Source: Methyloprofundus sp. (GTDB lineage Bacteria; Pseudomonadota; Gammaproteobacteria; Methylococcales; Methylomonadaceae). Taken from it: a stretch of DNA of 24,808 nt. Below are positions 8,935 to 17,010 of the stretch, in pieces. The notes under the pieces are model-generated. The model ran no database searches and was not told where the DNA came from. It saw nothing but the letters and a program-made list of their open reading frames with translations. The position numbers and the translations under genes were made by a program. The stretch covers positions 1-24,808 of the forward strand of contig WTCN01000197.1 in NCBI GenBank assembly GCA_013138555.1, read 5' to 3'. Positions within the stretch are counted from its first letter, which is position 1. Each line of letters begins with the position of its first letter.

Positions 8935-8966
8935 GGCTATCATTGTCCCGCCTTAAAATGATAGCC
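8935..8966. promoter_or_regulatory. Perfect 10-bp inverted repeat in ABC-ATPase leader
   Basis: GGCTATCATT (8935-8944) and AATGATAGCC (8957-8966) are perfect complements around a 12-nt loop. The repeat lies 24 nt upstream of the leftward ATPase start, so it could be a 5' UTR hairpin or a dimeric regulator site. A short T-run (8971-8975) follows on the + strand, but no + gene precedes it, so a terminator function is unlikely. Confidence 0.5.
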
Positions 8967-9006
8967 GAAATTTTTGAGAGGAAATTGTCAGAACTTGTTT
9001 TATAAT

Positions 9007-9016
9007 TTTAGTCGCT
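9007..9016 (+). repeat. Direct repeat, left copy (TTTAGTCGCT)
   Basis: This 10-bp word recurs at 9342-9351. The two copies bracket the truncated exported-protein gene. It could be a trace of the recombination that broke that gene, or chance. Confidence 0.3.
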
Positions 9017-9027
9017 TTATTAAATGG

Positions 9028-9048
9028 AACTCACTCATTTTGTGAGTT
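9028..9048. promoter_or_regulatory. Perfect 7-bp inverted repeat upstream of truncated gene
   Basis: AACTCAC (9028-9034) and GTGAGTT (9042-9048) pair perfectly around TCATTTT. It sits 30 nt before the ATG at 9079 and downstream of a TATAAT at 9001-9006, so it is placed as an operator or 5' UTR hairpin. No -35 box was found at the right distance from that TATAAT. Confidence 0.35.
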
Positions 9049-9078
9049 AGATTAAGAATAACAGAATCGAAGGAAAAT

Positions 9079-9318
9079 ATGATGAAAAAAATAGTTTTTA
9101 CCAGCCTCACTGCATTGGTACTTTTAAGCAGTGCGGCTTTGAGTGCCGATGAGATAACAGAGCAAATGAATGACGTTATTAAAGCTTATCAGGCCAAAGA
9201 TTATAAAGGAGCGATTATACCTATAGCCTCGCTAAGCAGTGATGCATTTGATATTTCTATCTATTGCATAAAGGGGCAGGGATTATTGAATTCTCGCTCC
9301 TGGACTCGGTTTATCTGA
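9079..9318 (+). pseudogene. Truncated exported protein remnant
   Basis: An open frame of 79 codons with a good ribosome site (AAGGAA before tandem ATGs). It encodes a clear signal peptide (lysines 3-4, a hydrophobic core, SAALSA then DEI) and the start of a mature domain (DEITEQMNDVIKAYQAKDYKGAI). That opening resembles small periplasmic proteins in which helical sequence continues for a further 100 or more residues. After about residue 46 the sequence changes character (IPIASLSSDAFDISIYC) and stops after SWTRFI. I infer the 3' part was replaced or lost, leaving an expressible but probably non-functional fragment. I could not find the missing continuation in another frame nearby. It could instead be a genuine short secreted protein. 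A 10-bp direct repeat flanks it. Confidence 0.5.
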
Positions 9319-9341
9319 TATATTTCCTTCCTCGCGTTTAG

Positions 9342-9351
9342 TTTAGTCGCT
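9342..9351 (+). repeat. Direct repeat, right copy (TTTAGTCGCT)
   Basis: Second copy of the 10-bp word at 9007-9016. It lies in the 62-bp spacer before the DUF389 gene. Confidence 0.3.
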
Positions 9352-9380
9352 ATTTAATACTTGATTGTCATTGCTTGCCT

Positions 9381-11309
9381 ATGTCTGGTCCAACGGTTTA
9401 TTTTATTTATTCATCTAGTGTCGGGCATGAGCTTGACCAGGTTTTGCAACATGAGCTTATTATTAAACAAGGGATTCAATTACGCAAAATAAAGCTGGCA
9501 GACTTCAAGTCATTACATTGTGCGAAAACAATTTCTCATGCGCTGGTTTGGGTGGAGGAAAATGATTTAGCACAAGTTTTGTCACTGGCGGTGAGTAAAA
9601 ATCTATCATTAGGAGTTTTGCCCGTACAAAATCAAGAGGCGAGTGTTTTTTATAAAAGTTTAGGGTTAAATTTAAAATTTGATGACTGCCTGGAAATAGC
9701 TCTACAAGATGATCCTTTATGTATTGATTTGATTACTTGTAACGACATAATTGTTACCAGTGGTATTCATATGATGAATCAGACAATGATGGCTGAATTT
9801 ATCAATAACCCAAGTGATGCTAATCTCTGGCATAGAAGTCAGTTCCATATCAAACGTTTTTTTCATGCTTTTACCTTAAAACCTTACTCTGTTACCTTAA
9901 CGACTGCGAAAGGAAAAGTCATTTCAACCGCGATTACAGGTTTGGCATTACTGGATTTTGAAAAATTTATGCCGATGGCTAATTTATTTGGTCCATCGGT
10001 CTCATTACGAGATCAGCATTTATCCGTCGCTTTACTGTCCCCGCAGTCAATTTTGGGGTATTTAAGAATGACATCCAGTCCTTTTATTAAAAATGGTAAA
10101 AAAATACCTGCGAATTTAGGCTATATTCGCTCAGTGTCTTTACTGATTAGTTCGCCGGTAGAATTGCAGTATTATGTTAATAATCAAAAATTGATTAGTA
10201 AGGTGCTAGAGATTAAAGTCCTGGCTCAAGGGGTGAAAATCAATGTGGGTGAAAGGCTTAGAGAGGCGCAATATCTTAGTGATGATAAAGAAAGTGTCAG
10301 TTGTGAACAGTTGCCGCATAGTGAGGCAAAGATTAAATATTTGCAACAATCCCTGCCTTTTTTCCCTCATGCTCAGGAGTCGGATTTTAAAGATTTATTT
10401 TTAGCATTAAAAGAAAATGCTAAAACCACGAGCACTTTTTTATTGTTAATGGTTTTAAGTGCCATGCTGGCGACTTTGGGCTTGTTTTTAAATAGTCCGG
10501 CAGTCGTTATTGGGGCAATGGTACTTGCGCCGCTTATGTCCCCCATCATTTCCTTATCTATGGGGCTGCAGCGCTCAGATATTAAACTCAGCAGGCGGGC
10601 ATTTACAACTCTGCTTGTCGGAACCTTTATCGCCTTGGCTTTATCTGCCACGATGGCCTGTTTATTTCCTGTGCATATTGTGACGAATGAAATCCAGGGG
10701 CGCTTGAACCCCTCTATTCTGGACTTGTTAGTCGCTGTTTTGTCTGGCGTGGCGGGGGCATTTGCCCATTCCAGGGAAAATATTGCCAAAAGCCTGCCCG
10801 GAGTTGCTATTGCCGTTGCTTTAGTTCCTCCTCTTTGTGTGGCAGGTATAGGCTTAGGCTGGATGAATCAGGAAATTTTTCTGGGCGCTATGCTGTTATA
10901 TATTACCAACCTTGCCGGCATTATTCTGGCAGCAGGTCTGTCATTTATGGTGATCGGTTTTGCGCCATTTTCCCGCGCAAAAAAGGGTATTTTATTATCC
11001 TTTTTCTTTGTTTCCATTATTTCAGTACCGTTAGTGATATCCTTTCAGAATATGCAGAAAATTGAGGATATTAGACACCTGGTGGTGAATGAAAACTATT
11101 TAGCGGCGGGAGAAAAGGTCAAATTACGGCGTGTTAAAGTACATCTGGGAAAGCCCATGATTATAACGGCAGATTTATTAATTAGAGGGATGCCAAGTGC
11201 AGTCATTATCAGTGACCTGGAACGACAGTTAAAAGATAAATTACAGCAACCATTGCATTTTGATTTTTCGATACATTTAGTGGATGAAGTTTTTTCAGAT
11301 AAAAAATGA
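9381..11309 (+). CDS. Diacylglycerol-kinase-like/DUF389 membrane protein (TIGR00341-type)
   Basis: A 642-residue two-part protein. Residues about 1-300 look like a degenerate diacylglycerol/lipid kinase fold: alternating strands and helices, LGVLPVQNQ where kinases have a proline/glycine loop, and a later beta-sandwich-like part (YYVNNQKLISKVLEIKVLAQ). The family nucleotide-binding GGDGT is replaced by VWVEEND, so kinase activity seems unlikely. From about 345 to 545 come several membrane helices of the DUF389 family, including FLLLMVLSAMLATLGLF and NSPAVVIGAMVLAPLMSP. A soluble tail follows. The function of DUF389 is not established; a transport or envelope-stress role would be inference. 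The ATG at 9381 was chosen over a TTG six nt earlier; neither has a good ribosome site. The next gene, a mechanosensitive channel, begins at or just after its stop. Confidence 0.85.
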   Translation: MSGPTVYFIYSSSVGHELDQVLQHELIIKQGIQLRKIKLADFKSLHCAKTISHALVWVEENDLAQVLSLAVSKNLSLGVLPVQNQEASVFYKSLGLNLKFDDCLEIALQDDPLCIDLITCNDIIVTSGIHMMNQTMMAEFINNPSDANLWHRSQFHIKRFFHAFTLKPYSVTLTTAKGKVISTAITGLALLDFEKFMPMANLFGPSVSLRDQHLSVALLSPQSILGYLRMTSSPFIKNGKKIPANLGYIRSVSLLISSPVELQYYVNNQKLISKVLEIKVLAQGVKINVGERLREAQYLSDDKESVSCEQLPHSEAKIKYLQQSLPFFPHAQESDFKDLFLALKENAKTTSTFLLLMVLSAMLATLGLFLNSPAVVIGAMVLAPLMSPIISLSMGLQRSDIKLSRRAFTTLLVGTFIALALSATMACLFPVHIVTNEIQGRLNPSILDLLVAVLSGVAGAFAHSRENIAKSLPGVAIAVALVPPLCVAGIGLGWMNQEIFLGAMLLYITNLAGIILAAGLSFMVIGFAPFSRAKKGILLSFFFVSIISVPLVISFQNMQKIEDIRHLVVNENYLAAGEKVKLRRVKVHLGKPMIITADLLIRGMPSAVIISDLERQLKDKLQQPLHFDFSIHLVDEVFSDKK

Positions 11310-11320
11310 GAGAGTCTGTT

Positions 11321-14300
11321 ATGACATTAAAACACTGTGTATTTGATATGACGTTAATATTAATTTTATTACTACCTAGCTATCATCTGCAGGCAGAGAT
11401 GGTTAGCGGCAGTGTGATTAATTTTGCAATATCACGCGATGGCTTGCAAAGTAGGATGGAAAAGCTGACCGCCAAACAAGGTATTGATAAGGGAAGCAAG
11501 GCAAAGGAGATGCGTTGGTATCAATTAGCGGATACCAATATTGCCGATCAGCAGTGGTTTGAGTTTCTTTCATCTACTTATCAGCTGGTCTTAAAAACCG
11601 CACCTGAAAAATTAATCAAAACGCATGCTAGATACAAGGATGATTCTTTTTTTGTCAATAAACAGTTGGCAGAAAAAGAATCAGAGTTATTTATTATTAC
11701 TTTAAAGGATGAATTAAGAAAAATTAGCGATAAAATAACCCAGCTTGAGTCTGAGTTAAACCAATATATTGACCGTCCCCGGAAAATCAGGGAAGAGATG
11801 CAGAGTGCTGAAAAGGGCTTGAAACAGGCTAAAATAGAAATTAATGAGGAGCGTTCTGCAACAGAAAATAGGTATGAACACGAGGCACACAAAGTTTATT
11901 TGCATACTTTAATAAACACGCTGCTTGCTGAGCTAAAAAAGTTAGAGTTAGAGGCGGCAAGTAATCCTGTGCAAATTCAATTCAGCAGGTATTCTCAGGA
12001 ATCTCTGGCGATACAACAAAATAACCTGCTTGAAGTGATCGCTGAACAAGAAAAATTATTGCAGGCTCAACAGCTTGAAACGCAAAAAAAGTTGCAAGAA
12101 GAATTATTATTAAGCGAAAGAGAAAGTATTAGTAAGCATCCTGTTATACAAAAAATCATTCAAAATAATATTCAATGGAGTCGTGACATACAAACGACTG
12201 TCCACTCAATAAATTATTATGAAGATGAAATAGATAAGATTGAAAGCTATAAAAAAGAGGTCGAAGATGATTATAAAAGTGCTGAGAAAAAAATTAGATT
12301 AGCGGGTTTAAGTCCGATATTAGGGCGTGTTTTACGTGAACAACGGCGTAATTTAGCCAGGAATAAACAACAGTACCAATACAATGACAGCATTAATGAT
12401 GAAACAGGCTTAATAAGCCTGGCGCAATACCAGATTGAGCTTAGGCAAAAGCAGTTACGTAATAGGCAAGGAGAGTTAGAGCAGTATTTGCAGTTGGTGC
12501 TTCTAGGGCCAGGAAGCGCAGAGCTTTCAAATGCTAATATTGAGCAAATCAGGCAGGAATTACAGGCATTGCTGAACAGCCAGAAGCAGGTATTAGATCA
12601 ATTGATGAGCACTTACTTAAAAGGTTTGCGCGTGCTAGGAGATTATGAGTTTGCCAGGCAGCAATTGCTGACTCAGGTTAATCAATATGAGGCCTACCTT
12701 GATGAACGCCTGTTATGGGTGCCTAGTTCTCCGGTGATTGACTTTAAATATCCTTTAGATGTTTATGATTCACTACATTGGGCTATTTTACCTGGCCGCT
12801 GGGTACAATTAGGGCAGGATTTGCTGAATATTGCTAAGGAAAAAATATTTGTCAGTTCTTTTTGTGCAATATTTTTAATATTTTTATTTTATATCAAGCC
12901 TTATATCAGGGAAAAAAGCTGTGCCATAAAAGAAAAAGTGGGCAAGCCTTATACTGACAATATTTATTATACATTTCAGGTACTATTATTTAATTTTATT
13001 TTAATACTTCCTGTTGCATTTTTTTTATTTTATATAAGTTTGCTATTAAGTTCTCTTCCTTTTCAAAATGATTTTAGCCGTGCCATTGGAGTGGGTTTAT
13101 ATTACGCGGCAGTTGTCTTATTGATCTTACGCTTTTTTAGTCGGTTTCTTGAAGATCAAGGGATTGCGGAGTTACATTTTAGGTGGCAAAAAAAGACAGT
13201 ATGCTTATTAAATAAACAGCTTTCATGGATGCAGTTTTTAATTGTTCCTTGCACTTTTATTATGTACATGACATCGGTGACCCATGAATCTGAGCATAGT
13301 GATAGCCTAGGACGTTTAGGTTTTATTATTTTTATAGTCGTGCTGTTTATTTTTACGGTACGTTTATTACAACCTAATAAAGGAATTTTAACTCCTTATT
13401 TTGTTAAAAATAAAGATTTGTGGTGGGTAAAGTTACGCTATGTCTGGTTTATTGTCTGTACTAGTATTCCGCTTATTATATTAGGTTTTTCTATTATGGG
13501 GTATTATGTCAGTGCCCTGGAATTAGAGCAGAAAATTATTATTACTATACGCATGATATTTATCGCTGTGATTGTACATAATATAATAATACGCTGGTTA
13601 GGTCTGGCATATCGAGATTTAGCGTTAAAAAATGCACGCAATCAGCACAAGGCACAGGAATTAAATGCCCAGTCATCAGAGTTATCGAGCAGCGATACGC
13701 TAGTTGTTGATGAAGCATTACTCAATATCCCTAAAATCAACGAACAAACCAAAAAAATTGTTAATGTATTTATCAATGCATTACTTTTGCTGAGTTTCTG
13801 GGTGATCTGGAAAAACATACTGCCTGCCTTTTCATTTATAGATAATATTGTTTTATGGCAGCATATTGTTGTTGTAGAGGGGCAAGAAAGTTTGCAGGGC
13901 GTGACCTTATTTAATTTATTCCTCGCAGGTTTATATATTTTTCTCGTGGGTATTGCGGTCATAAATTTTCCCGGAGTCATGGAGGTTCTGGTATTCAGGA
14001 GTTTAGACATAGAGGCAGGTAGTCGCTATGCGGTAAATCAGCTCGCTAAATACAGCCTGGTCACTCTGGGTTTTATATTGGTTGCCAATGAATTAGGAGG
14101 CAGCTGGTCGCAGGTACAGTGGCTAGTTGCTGCACTGACAGTTGGCTTAGGTTTTGGCTTACAAGAAATTTTTGCGAATATGGTTTCGGGTATTATTATA
14201 CTTTTTGAGCGCCCTATTCGGGTGGGTGATACGGTTACCGTGGGTAATATTACTGGCAGGGTGGCTCGAATACAAATGCGTGCAACGACTATTACTGACT

Positions 14301-14704
14301 GGGATCATAAAGAGTTGATTGTACCGAATAAGAGCATTATTACTAATCAATTGATAAACTGGACACTCACAGACCCAGTGACTCGCATTGTCATTTCTTT
14401 GGGCATTTCATATGATGCCGATGTGGAATTGGCGCATAAAATTATTTCCGAAACACTGGATTCAACACCGTTAGTACTTAAAGAGCCTGAGCCGAGTGTC
14501 TTTTTTATCGGCTTTGGCGATAGTTCATTAGATTTTTCAATTCGAGTCTATGTCAGTGAGTTTTCTAATCGCTTCCCCGTCACGCATGATATTCATGTAG
14601 GCTTACTTCAGGCCTTGCGTAAACAAGGTATTGAAATTCCATTTCCACAAAGAGATTTGCATGTACGCTCAGTGAGTGATCATTATTCTATTAAAGGAAT
14701 ATAA
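11321..14704 (+). CDS. MscK/KefA-type large mechanosensitive channel
   Basis: A 1127-residue inner-membrane channel, the same size class as E. coli MscK and MscM, which open under membrane tension to release ions. It has a signal peptide (cleavage likely at LQA/EM), then a long periplasmic domain rich in coiled coil (about 80-500), many membrane helices from about 505, and the MscS core at about 925-1115. The pore-lining helix WLVAALTVGLGFGLQEIFAN is followed by the beta-domain motif FERPIRVGDTVTVG and PNKSIITNQLINW. I preferred ATG 11321, with GAGAGAG six nt upstream; the ATG at 11306 overlaps the previous stop (ATGA) and lacks a ribosome site. Either start implies co-transcription and likely coupling with the DUF389 gene. 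The subfamily (MscK versus MscM/YbdG-like) is not resolved. Confidence 0.92.
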   Translation: MTLKHCVFDMTLILILLLPSYHLQAEMVSGSVINFAISRDGLQSRMEKLTAKQGIDKGSKAKEMRWYQLADTNIADQQWFEFLSSTYQLVLKTAPEKLIKTHARYKDDSFFVNKQLAEKESELFIITLKDELRKISDKITQLESELNQYIDRPRKIREEMQSAEKGLKQAKIEINEERSATENRYEHEAHKVYLHTLINTLLAELKKLELEAASNPVQIQFSRYSQESLAIQQNNLLEVIAEQEKLLQAQQLETQKKLQEELLLSERESISKHPVIQKIIQNNIQWSRDIQTTVHSINYYEDEIDKIESYKKEVEDDYKSAEKKIRLAGLSPILGRVLREQRRNLARNKQQYQYNDSINDETGLISLAQYQIELRQKQLRNRQGELEQYLQLVLLGPGSAELSNANIEQIRQELQALLNSQKQVLDQLMSTYLKGLRVLGDYEFARQQLLTQVNQYEAYLDERLLWVPSSPVIDFKYPLDVYDSLHWAILPGRWVQLGQDLLNIAKEKIFVSSFCAIFLIFLFYIKPYIREKSCAIKEKVGKPYTDNIYYTFQVLLFNFILILPVAFFLFYISLLLSSLPFQNDFSRAIGVGLYYAAVVLLILRFFSRFLEDQGIAELHFRWQKKTVCLLNKQLSWMQFLIVPCTFIMYMTSVTHESEHSDSLGRLGFIIFIVVLFIFTVRLLQPNKGILTPYFVKNKDLWWVKLRYVWFIVCTSIPLIILGFSIMGYYVSALELEQKIIITIRMIFIAVIVHNIIIRWLGLAYRDLALKNARNQHKAQELNAQSSELSSSDTLVVDEALLNIPKINEQTKKIVNVFINALLLLSFWVIWKNILPAFSFIDNIVLWQHIVVVEGQESLQGVTLFNLFLAGLYIFLVGIAVINFPGVMEVLVFRSLDIEAGSRYAVNQLAKYSLVTLGFILVANELGGSWSQVQWLVAALTVGLGFGLQEIFANMVSGIIILFERPIRVGDTVTVGNITGRVARIQMRATTITDWDHKELIVPNKSIITNQLINWTLTDPVTRIVISLGISYDADVELAHKIISETLDSTPLVLKEPEPSVFFIGFGDSSLDFSIRVYVSEFSNRFPVTHDIHVGLLQALRKQGIEIPFPQRDLHVRSVSDHYSIKGI

Positions 14705-15046
14705 GCCCTATCAATTGGAAGTTTTTTGGCTAAGGCGCTGAAACAGGTTTAAGGCTAACTTGATAACTGATTCAATAGCATTTTATTAGCAAAAACAGCC
14801 ATTAGAAAACCGCAAAGGTGGCGATAATGAGGGTTTGTTATAAAGCCTGAATAATCACTAGAAATTAGAATTCACTAATTTTGTTAGGCAATAATCAATG
14901 ACTAACAGAAGATTTTGTATTTTTTTCGTGGTTTTTTGTCACACTTTTATAATTATTACCGCACAGGACTTATTTTCTGTAAAAATAACTAGTATTATAT
15001 TGATCTTAGACTAAAATCCTTAAGTAGATTGATAAGGAATATGTAA
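14705..15046. other. Spacer before the GTPase/roadblock operon
   Basis: No gene was seen. AAATTAG (14862-14868) and CTAATTT (14875-14881) form a perfect 7-bp stem, and outer GCCT (14845-14848) can pair with AGGC (14886-14889), giving an AT-rich imperfect hairpin that may end the channel transcript. The operon promoter should lie between about 14930 and 15030. AT-rich TATTATATT near 14990 is a candidate -10, but I found no convincing -35. Confidence 0.4.
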
Positions 15047-15763
15047 ATGAGTGAAAGTTATCCTTTAATAACTGGTGGTGCAGTGAGTCATACTGATTTT
15101 GCTGAGTTTGAACTCAGTGAACCGGTATTTTCAGCGCACAGCAATAATTTTCTGCAGATGAAGGAAGTAAACCCTTCTATGCTAAATTTTCTGGTTGCTT
15201 CGGTATTAAGAAAGCCAAGGGACTTATTTATACATTTGCAGCGTATTACTCTTTGCTATGAACTTAAGAATGAAGAGAAATTATATGCGGCTTTAGTCGA
15301 TTTTTTTGTTGTTTTACAAAATGTTGGATTGTCTATTAAGCAAAGGATGTTAGCTGGCTCCAGAAGTGAGCTTTCGCCTTTATTAATGCAACGCCTACAG
15401 ATTTATTTGACGGATTATCAGTTAATTCAAGGTAATGTCTATAGTGTTTTAACATCAGGTATAGAAAGCAATATAGCACTCGTAGTACTGCCTCTTGCTA
15501 ATAATGAAGGAGCTTCTGAGCAAGATCCTCTGCAGATTGCACGGGATTTTATTGAATACAGCCAGTTAGATGAAGCGAGAGAAATGTTGGAATCGTCTAT
15601 TTTGACGACTCCTGATTACATTGAACTACATGAAGATTTGCTCGAATTATATAAGTTAACCAAAAATATCGATGCTTTTAATGAAATGAAGTTTGCTTTA
15701 TCTGAAATCAATCATCCTATGCAGGCGCAGTGGGATGAATTAAATTCTTATTTTAATCAATAG
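15047..15763 (+). CDS. FimV C-terminal-like TPR protein, first gene of GTPase operon
   Basis: A 238-residue soluble protein. Residues about 165-235 (DPLQIARDFIEYSQLDEAREMLESSI, then a second helical pair) resemble the FimV/HubP C-terminal domain, a TPR-like interaction module found in polar landmark proteins. Residues 1-160 are mostly helical and unfamiliar. There is no signal peptide, membrane helix, LysM domain or long acidic region, so it is not a full FimV; it could be a cytoplasmic adaptor that borrowed only this module. The start has AAGGA at good spacing before the ATG. Its stop is separated by one base from the next ATG (TAG C ATG), so translation is probably coupled. The role as scaffold for the downstream GTPase is inferred from operon position. 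Confidence 0.75.
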   Translation: MSESYPLITGGAVSHTDFAEFELSEPVFSAHSNNFLQMKEVNPSMLNFLVASVLRKPRDLFIHLQRITLCYELKNEEKLYAALVDFFVVLQNVGLSIKQRMLAGSRSELSPLLMQRLQIYLTDYQLIQGNVYSVLTSGIESNIALVVLPLANNEGASEQDPLQIARDFIEYSQLDEAREMLESSILTTPDYIELHEDLLELYKLTKNIDAFNEMKFALSEINHPMQAQWDELNSYFNQ

Positions 15764-15764
15764 C

Positions 15765-17000
15765 ATGAAACGTAAATCCAAAAAACTTCTATCGGCGTCT
15801 CTCTATGGAATGGATGGTCGAACTCACAAAACAATGCTTATGTTTTTGCAAGGTCCATGTGGAGGCGTAGCGCAAGTTGTGCATGAAACAGAGGCTGAAA
15901 TTGATATTATTGATGCTGATGCTATTAATGCTAAAGATAGTCTGGATCTCTGTCTAGCTAGAGAGCCTTTAAGACCTATTATCATTTTATCCTTAGAAAT
16001 GGTAAATATAGAAAATACCATTTATGTAAAAAAACCTGTCAAAACGGAAACCATGCTGGCTGCTTTTAAAGAAGCGGGCGATATATTAGAGGGCAAGAAG
16101 AAAAAATCGACAAGGATCAAAAAAACGGCCGAAGTTGCTCCTATTGAAAAAAAGACAGAGCAGCCTGCACCCGCTCCAAAAGCAAAGAAACAAAAAGTTG
16201 AAGAGCTATCGTCTGAGAAAAAAGTTTATGTCAATGCTTTAGAACAGAAAAAAACTCAGAAACATAAAGCTGCGATGATGATCAATGAGCAGAATTTTTC
16301 TAGTTTTATTGGTATTGTGTCAGGGATAGATTTTAATGCCCCTGATCAGTGGAGCAATGCAAGTTATGACCCAAAACAGTATTATCAAGGTTATGTTCAG
16401 TCAGCTGTAAAGGTCGCCTTTAGTAAAGGGCAGATATTAAAATTAAATTCTGGCTGGAAGCCGTTAATTGTCTTACCCCATAGTCATGAAGCCTGGCTGG
16501 ATGCTGATGATAAACAATTACGTGCATTTGCTAGCGTGGCTGTCAGGCGTGGGGATGATGCGAGTTCAATGACTTTGTCAGCGGTTAACCCTAAAGAAGA
16601 GGTATTTTCTTCTGAGTTAGATAAGTTTCATGAAATAAATGCTTTTTTATGGAAATTAGCATGCTGGACTTCAAAGGGGCGTTATCCTGTTGGGTTTGAT
16701 CTGGCGATGCCTGTATATCTTAAACAATGGCCAAATTTTACGCGTCTTGTTATTACACCTCATGCAATGAGAATATCGGCGTTATTAACATCAAGCCCCA
16801 GATCAATTAAAGATGTTATTCAGATACTTAAGATACAACCACAATATGTTTTTATTTTTATAAGTGCTACTTATGCCACTGGACTTCTGGGGCAGGCAAA
16901 GAGACAGGCAGATAAAATAGTTGAAGCAGAAGTGCCTGCTGTAAAATCAGTGAAGAAGAAAGGTCTATTAAGTCGTATTTTGAAAAAGCTTCAGGGATAA
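15765..17000 (+). CDS. Degenerate receiver/basic linker/winged-helix-like protein
   Basis: A 411-residue soluble protein with three visible parts. Residues about 8-105 look like a response-regulator receiver: IDIIDADA where the third strand and phospho-acceptor would be, and VKKPVKTETMLAAF matching the receiver Lys-Pro ending. The acidic pocket is not canonical, so it may be a pseudo-receiver. Residues about 108-170 are a low-complexity Lys/Ala/Glu/Pro linker. The remainder (about 170-410) is a family I do not recognise by name; WPNFTRLVITPHAMRISALL followed by PRSIKDVIQILKIQPQYVF looks like a winged helix. It ends in a strongly basic tail (KSVKKKGLLSRILKKLQG) that could touch membrane or nucleic acid. 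It starts one base after the previous stop. A role as effector or regulator of the adjacent GTPase is inference. Confidence 0.7.
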   Translation: MKRKSKKLLSASLYGMDGRTHKTMLMFLQGPCGGVAQVVHETEAEIDIIDADAINAKDSLDLCLAREPLRPIIILSLEMVNIENTIYVKKPVKTETMLAAFKEAGDILEGKKKKSTRIKKTAEVAPIEKKTEQPAPAPKAKKQKVEELSSEKKVYVNALEQKKTQKHKAAMMINEQNFSSFIGIVSGIDFNAPDQWSNASYDPKQYYQGYVQSAVKVAFSKGQILKLNSGWKPLIVLPHSHEAWLDADDKQLRAFASVAVRRGDDASSMTLSAVNPKEEVFSSELDKFHEINAFLWKLACWTSKGRYPVGFDLAMPVYLKQWPNFTRLVITPHAMRISALLTSSPRSIKDVIQILKIQPQYVFIFISATYATGLLGQAKRQADKIVEAEVPAVKSVKKKGLLSRILKKLQG

Positions 17001-17010
17001 TAATTTAAAA

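Noticed and set aside
10373..10789. 138-codon minus-strand open frame
   Set aside because: It lies wholly opposite the DUF389 membrane domain, whose coding character is clear.
13642..14010. 122-codon minus-strand open frame
   Set aside because: It is the complement of the MscK-type coding sequence and has no independent start signals.
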